Part shown: positions 1 to 11,600 of the stretch, one piece after another
Numbering within the stretch: position 1 is the first letter of the stretch
Layout of the letters: every line of letters begins with the position of its first letter
Assembly: GCF_001949145.1 (NCBI RefSeq)
Contig: NW_019091450.1
Span: 1,525,717-1,589,716, forward strand
DNA: 64,000 bases
Reading direction: 5' to 3'
From: Acanthaster planci
Taxonomy: Eukaryota > Echinodermata > Asteroidea > Valvatida > Acanthasteridae
Notes under the pieces: model-generated
The model's database searches: none
What the model saw: only the letters and a program-made list of their open reading frames with translations
What the model was told of the DNA's origin: nothing
Translations under genes and position numbers: made by a program

Positions 1-689
1 ATGGGATTCACGGCTTAACGAACTACATCAGTGCAGTGGCGAATCCAGACAAGGACTATGCCCTCTCCAGTCCCATCTCCACCCCTAAAGAAGCAAAAAA
101 TATCAGGCGAGGGTTATTTCGGGACTCTTTCATTTTCCTTAATACTCCCCAAATCGTGTCGAAGATCCCACTATTTTTCCCACGCTTCAGAATGACTACA
201 GAGGTTATATCACATTCCTAAATTTAGATTTTAAGCAAAAAAGAATAAGCTGAACCAAACTTTTCGTTAAGATCCACCCTTGCAAGGTGTTCAGAACAAC
301 CAACAACCTCTGATTCACAGCTATAGCACAACGAAATTACCAGTAGAATTATCAGCGCAAACCGCCAGGAGTGGACACGAAAATGATACAGGAACACACG
401 TCATTATATCCTTTTTTTTTAAATATTGCATTAACATAATACTGGCCGTCGACATAATACTGTACATCGAGTACAGTTCAGGGCTGTCTCATGTCAGCAT
501 CTGCCCGAGGGTACATGTCATCCAGCACGCTGCAGCCCCACGGACGTTTCACATTATATGGACCTTGTCCGCATTCAGAGATTTCCGCATCCCCACCTTG
601 TCCTCATGTTGGACTTGCATCTCCCTACTCCGGTCAGACAGCATCCAGTCACCCAACAAAGGTCTTGATGTTGATGATGGATCTTGTTC

Positions 690-1700
690 GTTCAGTAGAA
701 ACTAGACAAACTTAGCATCCAATATAAGAGCCATGTTACGAGTGAGACTACTGATCCACTTCCTAAAGTTCATGCCAGAAACCTTCTTCCTATACCACCA
801 CCTCTACTCCACATGTAACCCGATGACATCTTCAAACTACTCAATATCTTAACTCCATATAAGGGTCTTGGGTCAGATGGGGTTCATCCTGAATACATGT
901 TCTTCAGAAATCATTCCTATGTTCACCATTATACTCAACCAATATTCAACCAAGCCTTCTCGCCGGTCTCTTAAATGGCTTGTCAGTGCTCATTTTTAAG
1001 AAGGGATGGGGCAGTCTTGATTTCTGGATCCAGGCCCGACTCCTAATTAATTTAGTCTGTTTTAGGATCACTGAGTATATTACTTATCGCCATATCATGA
1101 GACTCCTTGACCACTGCCACGCCCTGAATGAATTCCAAGATGGTTTCAGTCTTTCGGAGCACTGACGCCATGGAAATCCAAACTTGTGACAACAGTTCAC
1201 CGCATTTGGGAATCGACTGAGTCAGTAAAACATGTTAATATCATAGTACTAGATTTTGCTTAGTCGTTTGACACAAGCTCAAATATTTAGATACTGAAGG
1301 CCCATTACACAACTACGTATATCTCGTCCTGTTCAAATCCAATGCTCATATCGATACAACAGTTTCTAAGGCAAATTGTATGACTAGTTTTCTTCGCCAT
1401 AACCTGGGTAATACCCCTCGGAGGGTGAGGACAAACAGGCTTACAAGAGTCAGTGTGCATGGGAACCCTCCCCCCACCAAACACAACGTAAAAAGAGTGG
1501 AGGTAGTCCACGGAATAGCAGCTCGCTTCATCACGAACAACTATGGTCGAGAAAGCTACAGTCTTGCTTAAAGAACTTCAACTTCCAGTACTTCATCAGA
1601 AACGCCAGTACAAGTGTATTAGTCATACTATAAAAAATTGTTCAGAGTAATGGAGATCTGCACCTTGAAAACCATTTCAGGCTCCATACATGAACGATTG
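690..1700 (+). mobile_element. Decayed CR1/L2-like non-LTR retrotransposon fragment (reverse transcriptase region)
   Basis: Conceptual translation in shifting frames gives a recognisable LINE reverse transcriptase. Around 820-890 there is a segment reading DDIFKLLN followed by PYKGLGSDGVHPEY, the usual 'L...PYKA.GPDGI.P' block. Around 1065-1160 comes EYITYRHIMRLLDHCHALNE and then FQDGF, the 'HGFR' block. Around 1235-1275 comes a degenerate IVLDFA-SFD block (normally LDFSKAFD). Around 1330-1560 comes a C-terminal stretch with FLRHNLGN and RVEVVHGIAARFITNNYGR, matching the region after the palm in CR1/L2 elements. Many stops and frameshifts, and a missing stretch containing the YxDD motif between about 1280 and 1330, show that it is dead. 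The endonuclease domain was not recognised upstream. Confidence 0.75.
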
Positions 1701-2958
1701 ACACGCGAAAAACAAAATTGCACACCCCCCGTCATTAATAATGTCCTCAACAAGTACCGACTGCTTCCAGCAATCATTTTCTGTTAAAACTGCCAGATAC
1801 TAGAATCAATTTCCATATAACACCATTTCAATTCAATTTCTTTTTAGAAAACTAGAGAAAATGACTCTCTCCGTTGACCTCTGACCTAAACTGAGTGACG
1901 TTCCAGTTGGAGCTGTTCATATCTAGATCCCATATCAATCTGAAGGTGCATCCGTAAGCCCCATACCGTTCAGCTTCGCCAAGCAAAACTTCAAATCCTG
2001 CCGACACTACAGTATGTGCTGCTACATGTAAGCAGGGAAGGAAAGAATGTAATAGGCGACAAACTTTTACTGGTTACATATAAACTGTACTGAAGGTTAT
2101 ACATATACATTTTAAAATGCACTCTGTAATGAGGATGCTTCTGCTTTTCAAATTGTATTGGGTAAAGTTGCTTATTATGACTGACCGTTCGTCATTAGGG
2201 TACGATAGTGAAACAAAGAAACCTGGAGGGACAAGTTCTTGTTTTATTTCATCATGAATGAAATTTAATTGAATCTCATCTCAAAACTTACTACGCACAG
2301 TGAAGCTGATAGAGCAAAATTCATTAACAGTTCATAAGAAGGTTACATGTATATTTAACACAAACTCAATTACTGTTTGCAGCAGTACAGATTGTCTGCC
2401 AAATGCCTGCCCTCAGCTTCTTCAACTTGATCTCAACTTCTAAGACTACAAATTTTCTCAGACGTTTTGGCTGATGACGGTCTTAAAGAATTAGAGATGC
2501 AACCTGTCAATCCTTTAGACCAAACTGCCTAATGTTTTCTACCCTCTTCCATGCCATGGCTTTTTCAAATGCAATCGTTTGATGCTGAAAATTGCTACAT
2601 GTCAATGGCCCCCTTCATCCTTACCTCTCAAAGACACTTTTGCTGGGAACTATTCTAAACCCTCAAAAATCCATCACGGTGCAAAAGCCAGTTACAGTTC
2701 TTCCAGCTTTACCTTTCACACATTGTCAAGCTATATCTAACAAAATGACCGGAGGCTACATGTACCTCCTTATTCCAAGGAAATCCTACTAAATCTCTAC
2801 ATGCATTCTCATAGACCTGGGAGATGAGAGGTAAGAATTGATGTGGACCAACACATATTTAATTGAAGATTATACAACACAGGCATACAATTAAGAGCTT
2901 CACATCACAAAGAGAATAATTATTAGCTTATTACAAATAAAAAGTTGCTCAAATGGAA
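1701..2958. other. Non-coding stretch downstream of TP53RK
   Basis: No coding region is recognisable on either strand. It should hold the 3' UTR of the minus-strand TP53RK gene near 2958. I see no canonical polyadenylation hexamer immediately after the stop codon. Confidence 0.5.
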
Positions 2959-5627
2959 TCATCCCACCATCACTCTCTTTCTGCCTCGCTGTCTGACCTC
3001 ATCCAGTTTCTTTATCACCTCCTCCGACCTCTTATAGGACTCTCTGTAGGCCTGCAGCACCCGACTGAAGACCTCCTCTGTGTTTGGGTGTGTGCTCAAG
3101 AAGGCTCTCTCTAAGACATACAGGTCAACTCCTTTGTCCTCTGCCAGTGCTGAAATGTGACTCAGTCCAAAGTCGATCAAGACGACAGCCCTAGGATGGT
3201 ATTTGGAATCTGTTGCCTGTTGCCGAATTAACATGTTGGATGTTGTCAGATCACCGTGGATGACGTCACTCTTGTGCATTGTCGCCAATATTTTGCCGAT
3301 CGCCTCTGCAAGCTGAAAGAGTTCATCCAACGAATCGGCCCTGCTCTGGATGGCTTCTATGTTCTCCCTAACGGTGATGGAGTTGACTATGTCCTCCATG
3401 TAGATAGAAAATTCAACATAGTTCACAAAATAGACAGTCGGTGTTGAAATTCCTTTCAGGGAAAAAAAGAACGTATGACAGTTAATGACAAGGACTTGCC
3501 TGAGAAATCTAATGTCACTCTCGGCTACAGGGCAAGAACCTCAAAAACACTGAGAACACTAATTGTCTACATGACCTCAACAAGAATTATATTTCAGAGA
3601 AACATTTGTGACCATCGAACTACATATAAATATATCCCTATGGTACAGACACACTTCTAAATTTTATTTTTTTTTATTGTCTGACTCCCTCCCAACAGTC
3701 GTTATATATATATATTATATACTGAAACAGTGGAAAGAAGGTAATGGCAAGTTTTCAATCAATTTATGATCTTGTTCCATTTCAACATAATGTGCAACTG
3801 CCAATACACTGTACTGATAAGAATTTGACATTTCCAGCAATGTCATTTCCACAGTGACTCCTTACTCCTTCAACTGTGTAAAACGGTAGATTTATCAAGG
3901 ATGTAATGATAATTTTGGACTGATACATTGTGAGAAGTTAATTAAGAAAAAATCAACAAAAATCTACAGGTAGAATGAAAATGTAGAAGTGTCCTAAGAG
4001 CATTGGAACAGTTGATTGATTTGAAAGAATTGTGTATTCTGTATCACAGAGCCAGACTATCCTAGTTTCGAGTGCCATTAACACCAATTCATTCACAAAA
4101 ACCTTAGACAGGTTAGCCATTTCAATTGATTAAGAGCCTGTCACCTGGATGCTCTTGTTTGGTTGATAAAGCATGATCTGGTTGTGCGCCACTGATGATG
4201 CCAATCTCAATATAAGATTGTCTTATAGTAATTTATATAACGGGCTTTGCCCTAACCCAATGTATATTAGTAAGCACTGTATGCTCAGTGCTTGTCAGAG
4301 AGCTTGCAAAAAACCTCACAAGCTTACTCGTGTGGGACTCGAACCCACGACCTCCTGCTTACTAGTGCAGATGTCTTAACTACTCGACCACCGAGTTTGC
4401 CGGGGTCGGCTGGCCTGTCCGAATCAAGTGAAGCAGCGGGTACTACGAACTATTTTCAAGATGTATTTTTATATTTGTTTGCATTGGGGAAATGTTAATT
4501 TATATGACAATGTTTTATAGTAATTGCAAGAGGCAAATAACATGGCAGTAAACGGTTGTTTCAAAAATGGAGTAAAACAATTGATCAAAATCGTTGGAAA
4601 TTGATAATTTTAAACCTTTTTTGACTACCTGACACAAAATGTATTTATCACAAGGAATTAATATGTACATGTTGCCAGTCTCAGACATTCATTTAAGACC
4701 AGTTCCAAAGAACAGACGAGATGTACATGTAGGCAAGAGACATTATTCAATCATCCCTCTCCTGAAAGGTACTGAACACACATTTGACCAGCCAAGCACA
4801 TACTTACTGTCTCATAGAAAAAGTTAAGAAAAAGGGCTTTGTCGTGATAATTTCAACCAGAAACATGTCATGAGTAAAGGGGGTTCAGTATGTCAGGTAC
4901 GTACCTTGGGGGAACAGCTTAAAAAATACAGCTTTGTAGGATAAACTTCTTAGTAATGTTTATAACAATCGAACATTGTGAAATCAGTGCTGGTCAAATA
5001 CAGGATGGAAACATGGGATACCCCAGGATGGAAATGGAATGTAATGTAGAAAGAGTACCATACACGGACATCACTTGACACTGCGCACAAACCTATATGA
5101 GATTGTTTGAAAACAAAATTAAATTTTTCTTTGTAAAGAGTCGATATTTTCTCTGCTATAGGGGGGCCTATACTATTTACTAGCCTAGGCCTAATACGAT
5201 TTTTTTTACTAAAAATACCAGGCATGACGAAGGCATATTCCTGATGGCTGATATGTCACTGCATGAAAAACTTAGTGATGTCTATGTATGGAACTCTTAC
5301 CAGTGATCCAGTAATACATTTAGGCTTGAGATTAAGACTAAATAGTCGGGTGGCGGGCTCAACGCCATCGAACAGACCTGCTTTCCTGCACCGCACAAGA
5401 GAGCGTACTTCTTGGGCCGTTCGCTTTTGGGTCAGTTTCTCATCCAAAGCTGGATGGCGATATTTCTTTTTAAATCGCTGCTTTACCACGCAGGATCTCC
5501 CTAAAAATTTCCCTCGAAACACTTTGGCTTCAGCGCCTTGCTTGATGAGTTGGGCATCAGGAAGCGCGGAGAAATGAGGGTCTGCCTTGAACACGAGCTC
5601 TTGATGATGTTGCCCTGTGGACGCCAT
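2959..5627 (-). CDS. TP53RK: TP53-regulating kinase / Bud32 (PRPK), KEOPS complex kinase
   Basis: Small atypical kinase/ATPase of the KEOPS complex, which makes the t6A modification of tRNAs that read ANN codons. Two coding exons on the minus strand: exon 1 5378-5627 (250 nt) and exon 2 2959-3452 (494 nt), joined in phase 1 within a Gly codon. They give 247 aa, close to the 253 aa of human PRPK. Visible motifs: Lys49 in CVVKQR; the Bud32 segment KKKYRHPALDEKL (residues 53-65); catalytic loop HGDLTTSN (His149, Asp151, Asn156); DFG at 177-179; and the basic C-terminus RGRKRVMVG typical of the family. The donor is GTCTGT (weak); the acceptor follows a strong pyrimidine run. An alternative donor at 5300 would extend exon 1 out of register with exon 2, so it was rejected. 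The start ATG at 5627 opens the only long frame. Confidence 0.96.
4190..4440 (-). mobile_element. tRNA-derived SINE in the TP53RK intron
   Basis: On the minus strand, 4325-4397 resembles a tRNA: an A-box-like GGTGGTCGAGTAGTTAAG and a perfect B-box arm GTGGGTTCGAGTCCCAC. The anticodon loop is eight rather than seven bases and the acceptor stem pairs only about five of seven, so it is not a good functional tRNA. It is followed on the minus strand by an unrelated body running to about 4190 that contains GTTAGGGCAAAGCCCG. The tRNA head plus unrelated body is the standard layout of a SINE. Outer limits are estimated. Confidence 0.65.
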
Positions 5628-6261
5628 TTTCGAAATAACACAACCATGTGTTCCTTGACCTTAGTCGGTAGAAACCATTTGTATGAAGGGGCTTGATTAT
5701 TATCATAATGGCCTTTAACACAGAGACAGTTCAATGGAAATAACCTTAATTTTCTTTAATATACAATAAAAAAATTTCAGACTTCGTTTCGAAAAGTAAG
5801 AATAAGAGCAGAGCTGCCTGTCAAAACATCTAGTTATCAGAACCGCTTCGCTGCTGAAATGTGTACCATGTGCGTACAATGGAATTTTGTATCGAATGCC
5901 TTCAAGGTCATTTCGGGTCGTTCAGGCCAGGTCATCACGATATCGGAGCGGAGATAGTGTACGCAATGATATCGTCGCGTTCATGTCATCAGGCCAAGAC
6001 TCAGCACTCGAGAGTGTGGTACTTGGTAGTGGCACTGGTAGGTTAGTGTTTTTGTCTCTGTATTTTCCTTTCTTCGTGCTATGTGGGGGATTGTCTGTGT
6101 CATTTCCTAGGAATTTCATGTTCTAACTGGCTTTCAGAGGTTGGAAATCGTGGTCTTTCCCAACCTCCATGGTCTGATGTGACGTGATGGAAGGGCCTGT
6201 CGTCCAGATCGTCTCGCTCGGCCTGGCCCTAACCCCACTGGCACTGGCTCCCGCTCCATGG

Positions 6262-6460
6262 GAGCGACGGTCCGTGCCACACTAGTTGGGCTAGTCTACC
6301 CCAACTGTGGGGACCGATGTCCGCCCGGATCGTGACGATGGGAGCGGGGCGGACGTCAGACCCCACGGTCCGGTTCTGGGGTAGCCCCACTAGTGTGGCA
6401 CGGACTAGGATGGATCGGGAGTGAGAGTCCGTGCCACACTAGTGGGGCTAGTTCTGGGAG
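6262..6460. repeat. Inverted-repeat cluster with GTCCGTGCCACACTAGT motif
   Basis: The motif GTCCGTGCCACACTAGT occurs near 6270 and again near 6429 on the plus strand, and in reverse complement near 6390-6408 (ACTAGTGTGGCACGGAC). Each copy is followed by GGGCTAG or preceded by its complement. The segment is more GC-rich than its surroundings and can fold into alternative stems. Confidence 0.7.
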
Positions 6461-8072
6461 TACGGTACAGATCGTCTGCTTATTCAACATGATTAGACTG
6501 TAGAGTCCCCTTAATTGGCGCACTTCGTCTTTCACCTGACTTTCTTGCAGTGTTGCCAAACCTCTTGTTTAAGTTGCTGGAGAAACTTCAAATTCATTCG
6601 GTTAAATACTGGTCACGACTGGCAGTTTACATGTACTGTATTCCCTAAAGGTGTACCTTACATGGTGATGTCTCCTTTCATGTCCAGAAAGATTGTGCTT
6701 GTGAAAAGGACAGGGCTTTGCTGTTGAACTTTTGTGCACAATTTCGGTGCCGTAAAATTTTGTCAGAAATTCAAAACAACGACGTCCGGAAGTTGTGCAA
6801 GAAAAATCAAAAAATCTCATATAAACATTTGAAATTATATTAAGTTGATAAATTCCAATAAATTATTATTATCTCCACTTATGCTTAACTACAAGTTTGT
6901 GAACAATTATTTCATATTTTGGGGCACATTATAAAAAGATTTCCTTTTGCATGGGCAAAAAATTGGAAACTTGCACCAAAATAAATTTTCCTTGGAACTT
7001 AATTTGTAGCGGGTGAATGAAATAAAGAGAGAATTCAATCAGAATATTGGGACTTTGATGTAATTTCATTTATAATGAAATCTGACATTTATAGAAAATA
7101 TTGCTCCCGGCAAGGCACTTGTGGGGAAAAGTTGAAGTGCAGCACATTAGGGACTGCACCTTGTTAGGGTACATCAACAATTGAAAGCATGCTCAAAGCT
7201 ATTGCAAGTGTTCAGCACAAACTTGAATCTTACACTAATTTATGTTTCTCCATCCTGAGTTAATTTGCCTTTGAATGAAATCCATTCTTGCGATTATACT
7301 CAGGAGGGAGTACAATAAATTTGCGTGTGTCAAGATTGCCCTGAACACGTGCAATCAATTACAGTATCTGATAGCCTGTTCCCAACAGCAACATCATGGC
7401 CCTACTTTAACAGTGAGTAGATAGTATCTGTATAGCAAAAATTTTGCTGACTGTAAGCACTATTTCATGGTAGTGCTTGGCTTGCTTTAGCTTACGGTGG
7501 TGCGCTCATAGAGATTTCCATTGCTACATGTAAGTCACTTTTTAATGTTAATACAGATTTTTCCTTTGGAGGTTAGTAAATTAGTGTGCCGTTTCTGTGC
7601 TTACTGCTCATGGTCTCTATGAAATATGCGCAAAATTGTGACTTAGCAGTGTCATAGAATTGGGCCCATGCTATAGCTAGAGAGAACTTACGTGTAGTAT
7701 GGAGTTTGTTTGCTCTCCAAAATGTTTCAGAGGGCAAAGCATACGACATACTGAACCCCTCACTTTCTAGAGGTATGTATTTGCTGTATCTAAGGTTGGA
7801 AAGATGCTTTCACAGTGTTACTCACCTTGCATAAACGGTAACTTGCCAAAGAAATTGGGTGAAATCAAATGGTAGAGTTGTAAGGAATTGAGGATTACCC
7901 ATTAAAGGGTTGAAAAATTACTCTTTTTACTTTCCAACAACATTTATCAGTGGTGTACCAAGTATGAGAAGTCCCTTGTGGGCTTTAGGAGAAAAAACAA
8001 AGGTAGTGGCTGTACATGTAGTTATGGTACATGTAGCTGTCAGTGGCTAGGCATAAAGTGACTTTCCAAATT

Positions 8073-8263
8073 CTATCCGGTTCGTAAGTGTGATGTCACT
8101 TCAGTTTAAACCACGCCCACTACACACGTGCACTGCACATAGGGTTACATGCATTGTTGGCCTTTACGTGGAACCGCAAGGTAAACTTCAGTGATTGTCC
8201 AATGAGAGCCTGCAAATCGTAGCAGGTCCGCCTATGTGACGAAGTCACTTACGAACCGGATAG
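8073..8263. mobile_element. MITE-like element, 191 bp, inverted termini
   Basis: The left end reads CTATCCGGTTCGTAAGTG and the right end is its reverse complement CACTTACGAACCGGATAG. The match continues inward as imperfect pairing of TGATGTCACT with GTGACGAAGT. There is no coding capacity. The size and termini fit a miniature inverted-repeat transposable element. No clear target-site duplication is seen. Confidence 0.7.
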
Positions 8264-8645
8264 TAACATGCATTGTACAACAAGCTGAGCTGTCAAGCTG
8301 CACTGCTGTAACTCAGTGATATCCTTGCTGCTCAGTAGCATGTGGTCCTAGTGATAGTCATCAGTTTTGGATGGATTTGCGCAGCAGGGTTCACTTAGCA
8401 CACAGTAAGTTGTGCTCTGGTAATTTATTACAGCTCTGTAGTGCCACCGAACCATACATGTACTTTTATGGAAAAAAAAGGCAACGAGTAGGGTGTCCAC
8501 CATTCAACTTCAAACTTGTAATTACAGGGACAGAATGACATCAACTATTTTCTTCCTCCTCTCAGATTTATCGAGTGTAGAAATTGGCGTCCAAAGTAAG
8601 AGCTGGCCTCTCGCTGTGTGATCGGAAAGCAGAATTTCTTCAGCA

Positions 8646-11600
8646 ATGGCCCTTACTCTGTACCATCATCCGGGGTCCTTCTTTTCACAAAGGGTAAAGT
8701 GCATCGAGATACCGGTCTCTTTTCCTGTTTTTCTTTTGGTTTACCAGAGTTTCTTTTTGGAGGAAGAATAAGAACAATCCTTGTCAGCATGTTTACTTTT
8801 CATGACTCAATTTTTGCGGGTTAATGAATGCCTGAGACTGTTGACGGATGTTTTGGCTTTACAGTATTGGCTTTCGTTGGACAAACATCATGGGATGCAG
8901 TTTGATGGATCATCTTGTTACCTCTAAACTTTGTCCCTCGTCCCAACTCTGTCAAGTGCCTGCTCAGGGTAGGCTTGACTGTGTCGACCCAGTTGCACAG
9001 AATCAAGTATATATACCACCTCACCCACTGATTCTCAGTCTTGATTGGCCAAGAGCTAGTCACATGACATTTGTCATTTGTTGCCATTGGGCTTTTCATA
9101 TCCGAATGAGCTAAACCAGCAACCAAAGTACTACACCTGTGGCAACCCAAGAAGTATACGCATGACCACAGCATTGTGTACAAACACACACTGCTTTGCG
9201 TATTGCGTACATTCCAAAGTACTAGCACTACAGGGCTGGGTTCAAATATTTCATAAAGAGATATTTTGGAAAGGTGCTTTTCTTTGCATTTCTTATTCAA
9301 AAAGATGCACATTTTATGTGTGTTTGAATCATATTAATCATTTATTGCTTAGCTTAATCCGAATCTGTGAGAGAGATACGATAGAACGTATTGACTGCTT
9401 TATCTTGTGGTGAAGTAAAACAAGCCTCTCTCAGTTAGCACACGGGGGGGGGGGTTCTAGCCTGGCATTCAAAAGCATAATTGGGTAATTACACTGTGCA
9501 TAAATGCCAACACACTGTCAATTCCTTGATATGCAATTGATAAGCTTCTATTGTCTAGGGAAGAGTTGCTGATTTTAAGTTTAAGCTTGGAGGAATATTG
9601 GAATCAGAAAATTGAAAAATTTCTTTGAAACACACCGATGAACAGTTACCAAAATATTGGCAAAATGAACTGAAATTGAACGAAACTTCCACAACGTGAC
9701 ATGTGTTTTTTTACACTAAAGAGATATAAAACATTACTTTTAAATCAAGCATGTTCTTCTTGAGCCCACAATTCAACAAGTGTAAAGCAGTTCATGTAAT
9801 TCTTGCGCACATTTTAAAATACGAAATTCTAGACTAATCCAGATACCAGAATTAGAAGTCATTACTACAGGGCCGTCCTGTGTACATGCAGGTGGTACGC
9901 ATACATTACGTTTCTCTCAGACCAATAGGGTGTTGTGACTTGCCACAATGTGCTCACATGCTCAAGTTCAAACCCGTTCATATGTGTGATGGTTCTGAAA
10001 TAGGTTGAAGATGTGAAAATATGCTCCTAACTTCAGACAATCACACCGTAAAGTGACAAACAACACCACACATGTACACTTGTATGTCGCAGACTGACGG
10101 TAACAGCCCGATTGGTATACAATTACATGTACATGTACCTTTGATGTCGTGCTCAAACTTTGTGCTGAAATCGCAGGTGAGATTTGCGTTTGCCGAGAAG
10201 AATGTCAAGTACAGGAGCGTGGAGGTTGAGCTCCATGCAGAGGAAAACTTGGAGCCCTGGTATGTGCGCATTAACCCCCTCATGACCATCCCAGGGCTGG
10301 CAGTGGAGGGAGGCACCAAGTTCATCGATTCGGAAGCCATCATTGGGTTCACCGACCAGATTACCCCCAATCGTGAGTGGTTTTGTTTTTTGAAGTTGAT
10401 TCGTGTTGTTGCTGGTTTTAGGATCTGATTGAGAGTGAACCTTTAAGTCATGGCGTGTGTGGCACCCTGGATTCTGGCAAAACAAAATGGGGAAAAAAAG
10501 GACCAGAGACAAGGGTAAAGAGGTGACAAGAAAGTAGGCCAGTGTGCAAGTGGCGAAGCAACAAGAACCTTTGTTTTTTCTGTACCTTTTTGCCGATAAA
10601 TTCTCACACATAAAGTACAATGTAGATAGTGACTAATGAAAAAGCATTCTTCCTTAACCTGTATTATCAGATCACCTCCACAGAAAAGTTTGCCCAAACT
10701 TTCATTGCTCAGAGTTGAAATGGAGTTAACACAAGTCAGTTGCACCAGTCAACAAGTCAGTTGACAAGTCAGTCCAATTACGACCACGCCCTCCGTAAGA
10801 CTGCTACCAAATCGGATTTGACTCTGCTTTCTTGGTGTACATACATGCACTCGTCTTGATATATATTGCATCACATCTCTTGGCAGTTCCACTGCTGTTC
10901 CTCGACGAGAAATCTCCCGAAGGCCAGAAATGCCACCGCTTCCTTCAACTCTTCAAGACGTTTGACGTACAAGTGATTTCCATCGGAACACTCATCAACC
11001 CAAAGTTCACCAAGGGATTCAAGCACCACCGGAGGGCTGCCACATTTGAGAGTATGTTGCACTTCATTGAATTTTGCGCCTTGACAGTTATTGTCACTGT
11101 AACTCACACAGTGCTCATTATAGACAGCTGAATTCTCATTGGTCCATTCACCATTGTGTTTCATTCGCTATTTTTGCCGTTCACAGTCATTTCAGCTTTG
11201 CCAGCAAGCAGGTCAGATATGCAAGCATCTGTTTACTTTGCGTACGCTTTACAAAGCAGTTGTGAAACTGTTACAGGGGTTGCTATGCACATTTTATAGC
11301 ACTGGATTTGCATGAAAAAAATGGTGGTAAATATGAACTACAGAACCCTTGTCTTTTGTAACCTGGGAAAAAGGCACACTGTGGGGGAACTCTCAACTAG
11401 AAACTCTCGCCAAACTAAGGATCTTTGGAGGAAAAAATTGTAGGAAACTGAATTACTAGATATTCAGACACCAATTTTAGATTTCAAAGCAAAAAAGGAC
11501 CACAGAGCAAATCTAAAGCCACTGGACACCTGTTTCTCTGGTGTGTCCCTCTGCTGTTTTATTTGTCACAAGTGAGACCAGGTTGTCATGTCTGACATGT

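Larger units (their letters stand above)
5628..8645. other. Divergent intergenic region between TP53RK and the GDAP1-type gene
   Basis: Three kilobases between the start codons of two divergent genes. The part next to TP53RK (about 5800-6060) is richer in CpG and may carry a shared promoter and a non-coding first exon of the GDAP1-type gene, with a possible donor at CACTG|GTAGG near 6039. A clear splice acceptor (pyrimidine run ending CTCAG at 8565) lies 80 bases before the GDAP1 start codon, so a 5' UTR intron is likely. Two inverted-repeat elements are listed separately. Nothing else coding was recognised. Confidence 0.5.

Noticed and set aside
280-705. 141-aa open frame upstream of the LINE relic
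   Set aside because: No recognisable domain. Composition looks random and it has no splice context. An endonuclease domain of the LINE was looked for and not seen.
4325-4397. A tRNA gene on the minus strand
   Set aside because: The anticodon loop has eight bases, the acceptor stem is incomplete, and it is joined to an unrelated body, so it was called as a SINE head.
5256-5377. Extension of TP53RK exon 1 to the GTAAGAG donor at 5300
   Set aside because: It would insert 26 residues not found in Bud32 proteins and break the reading phase with exon 2. The donor at 5377 gives the exact family sequence across the junction.
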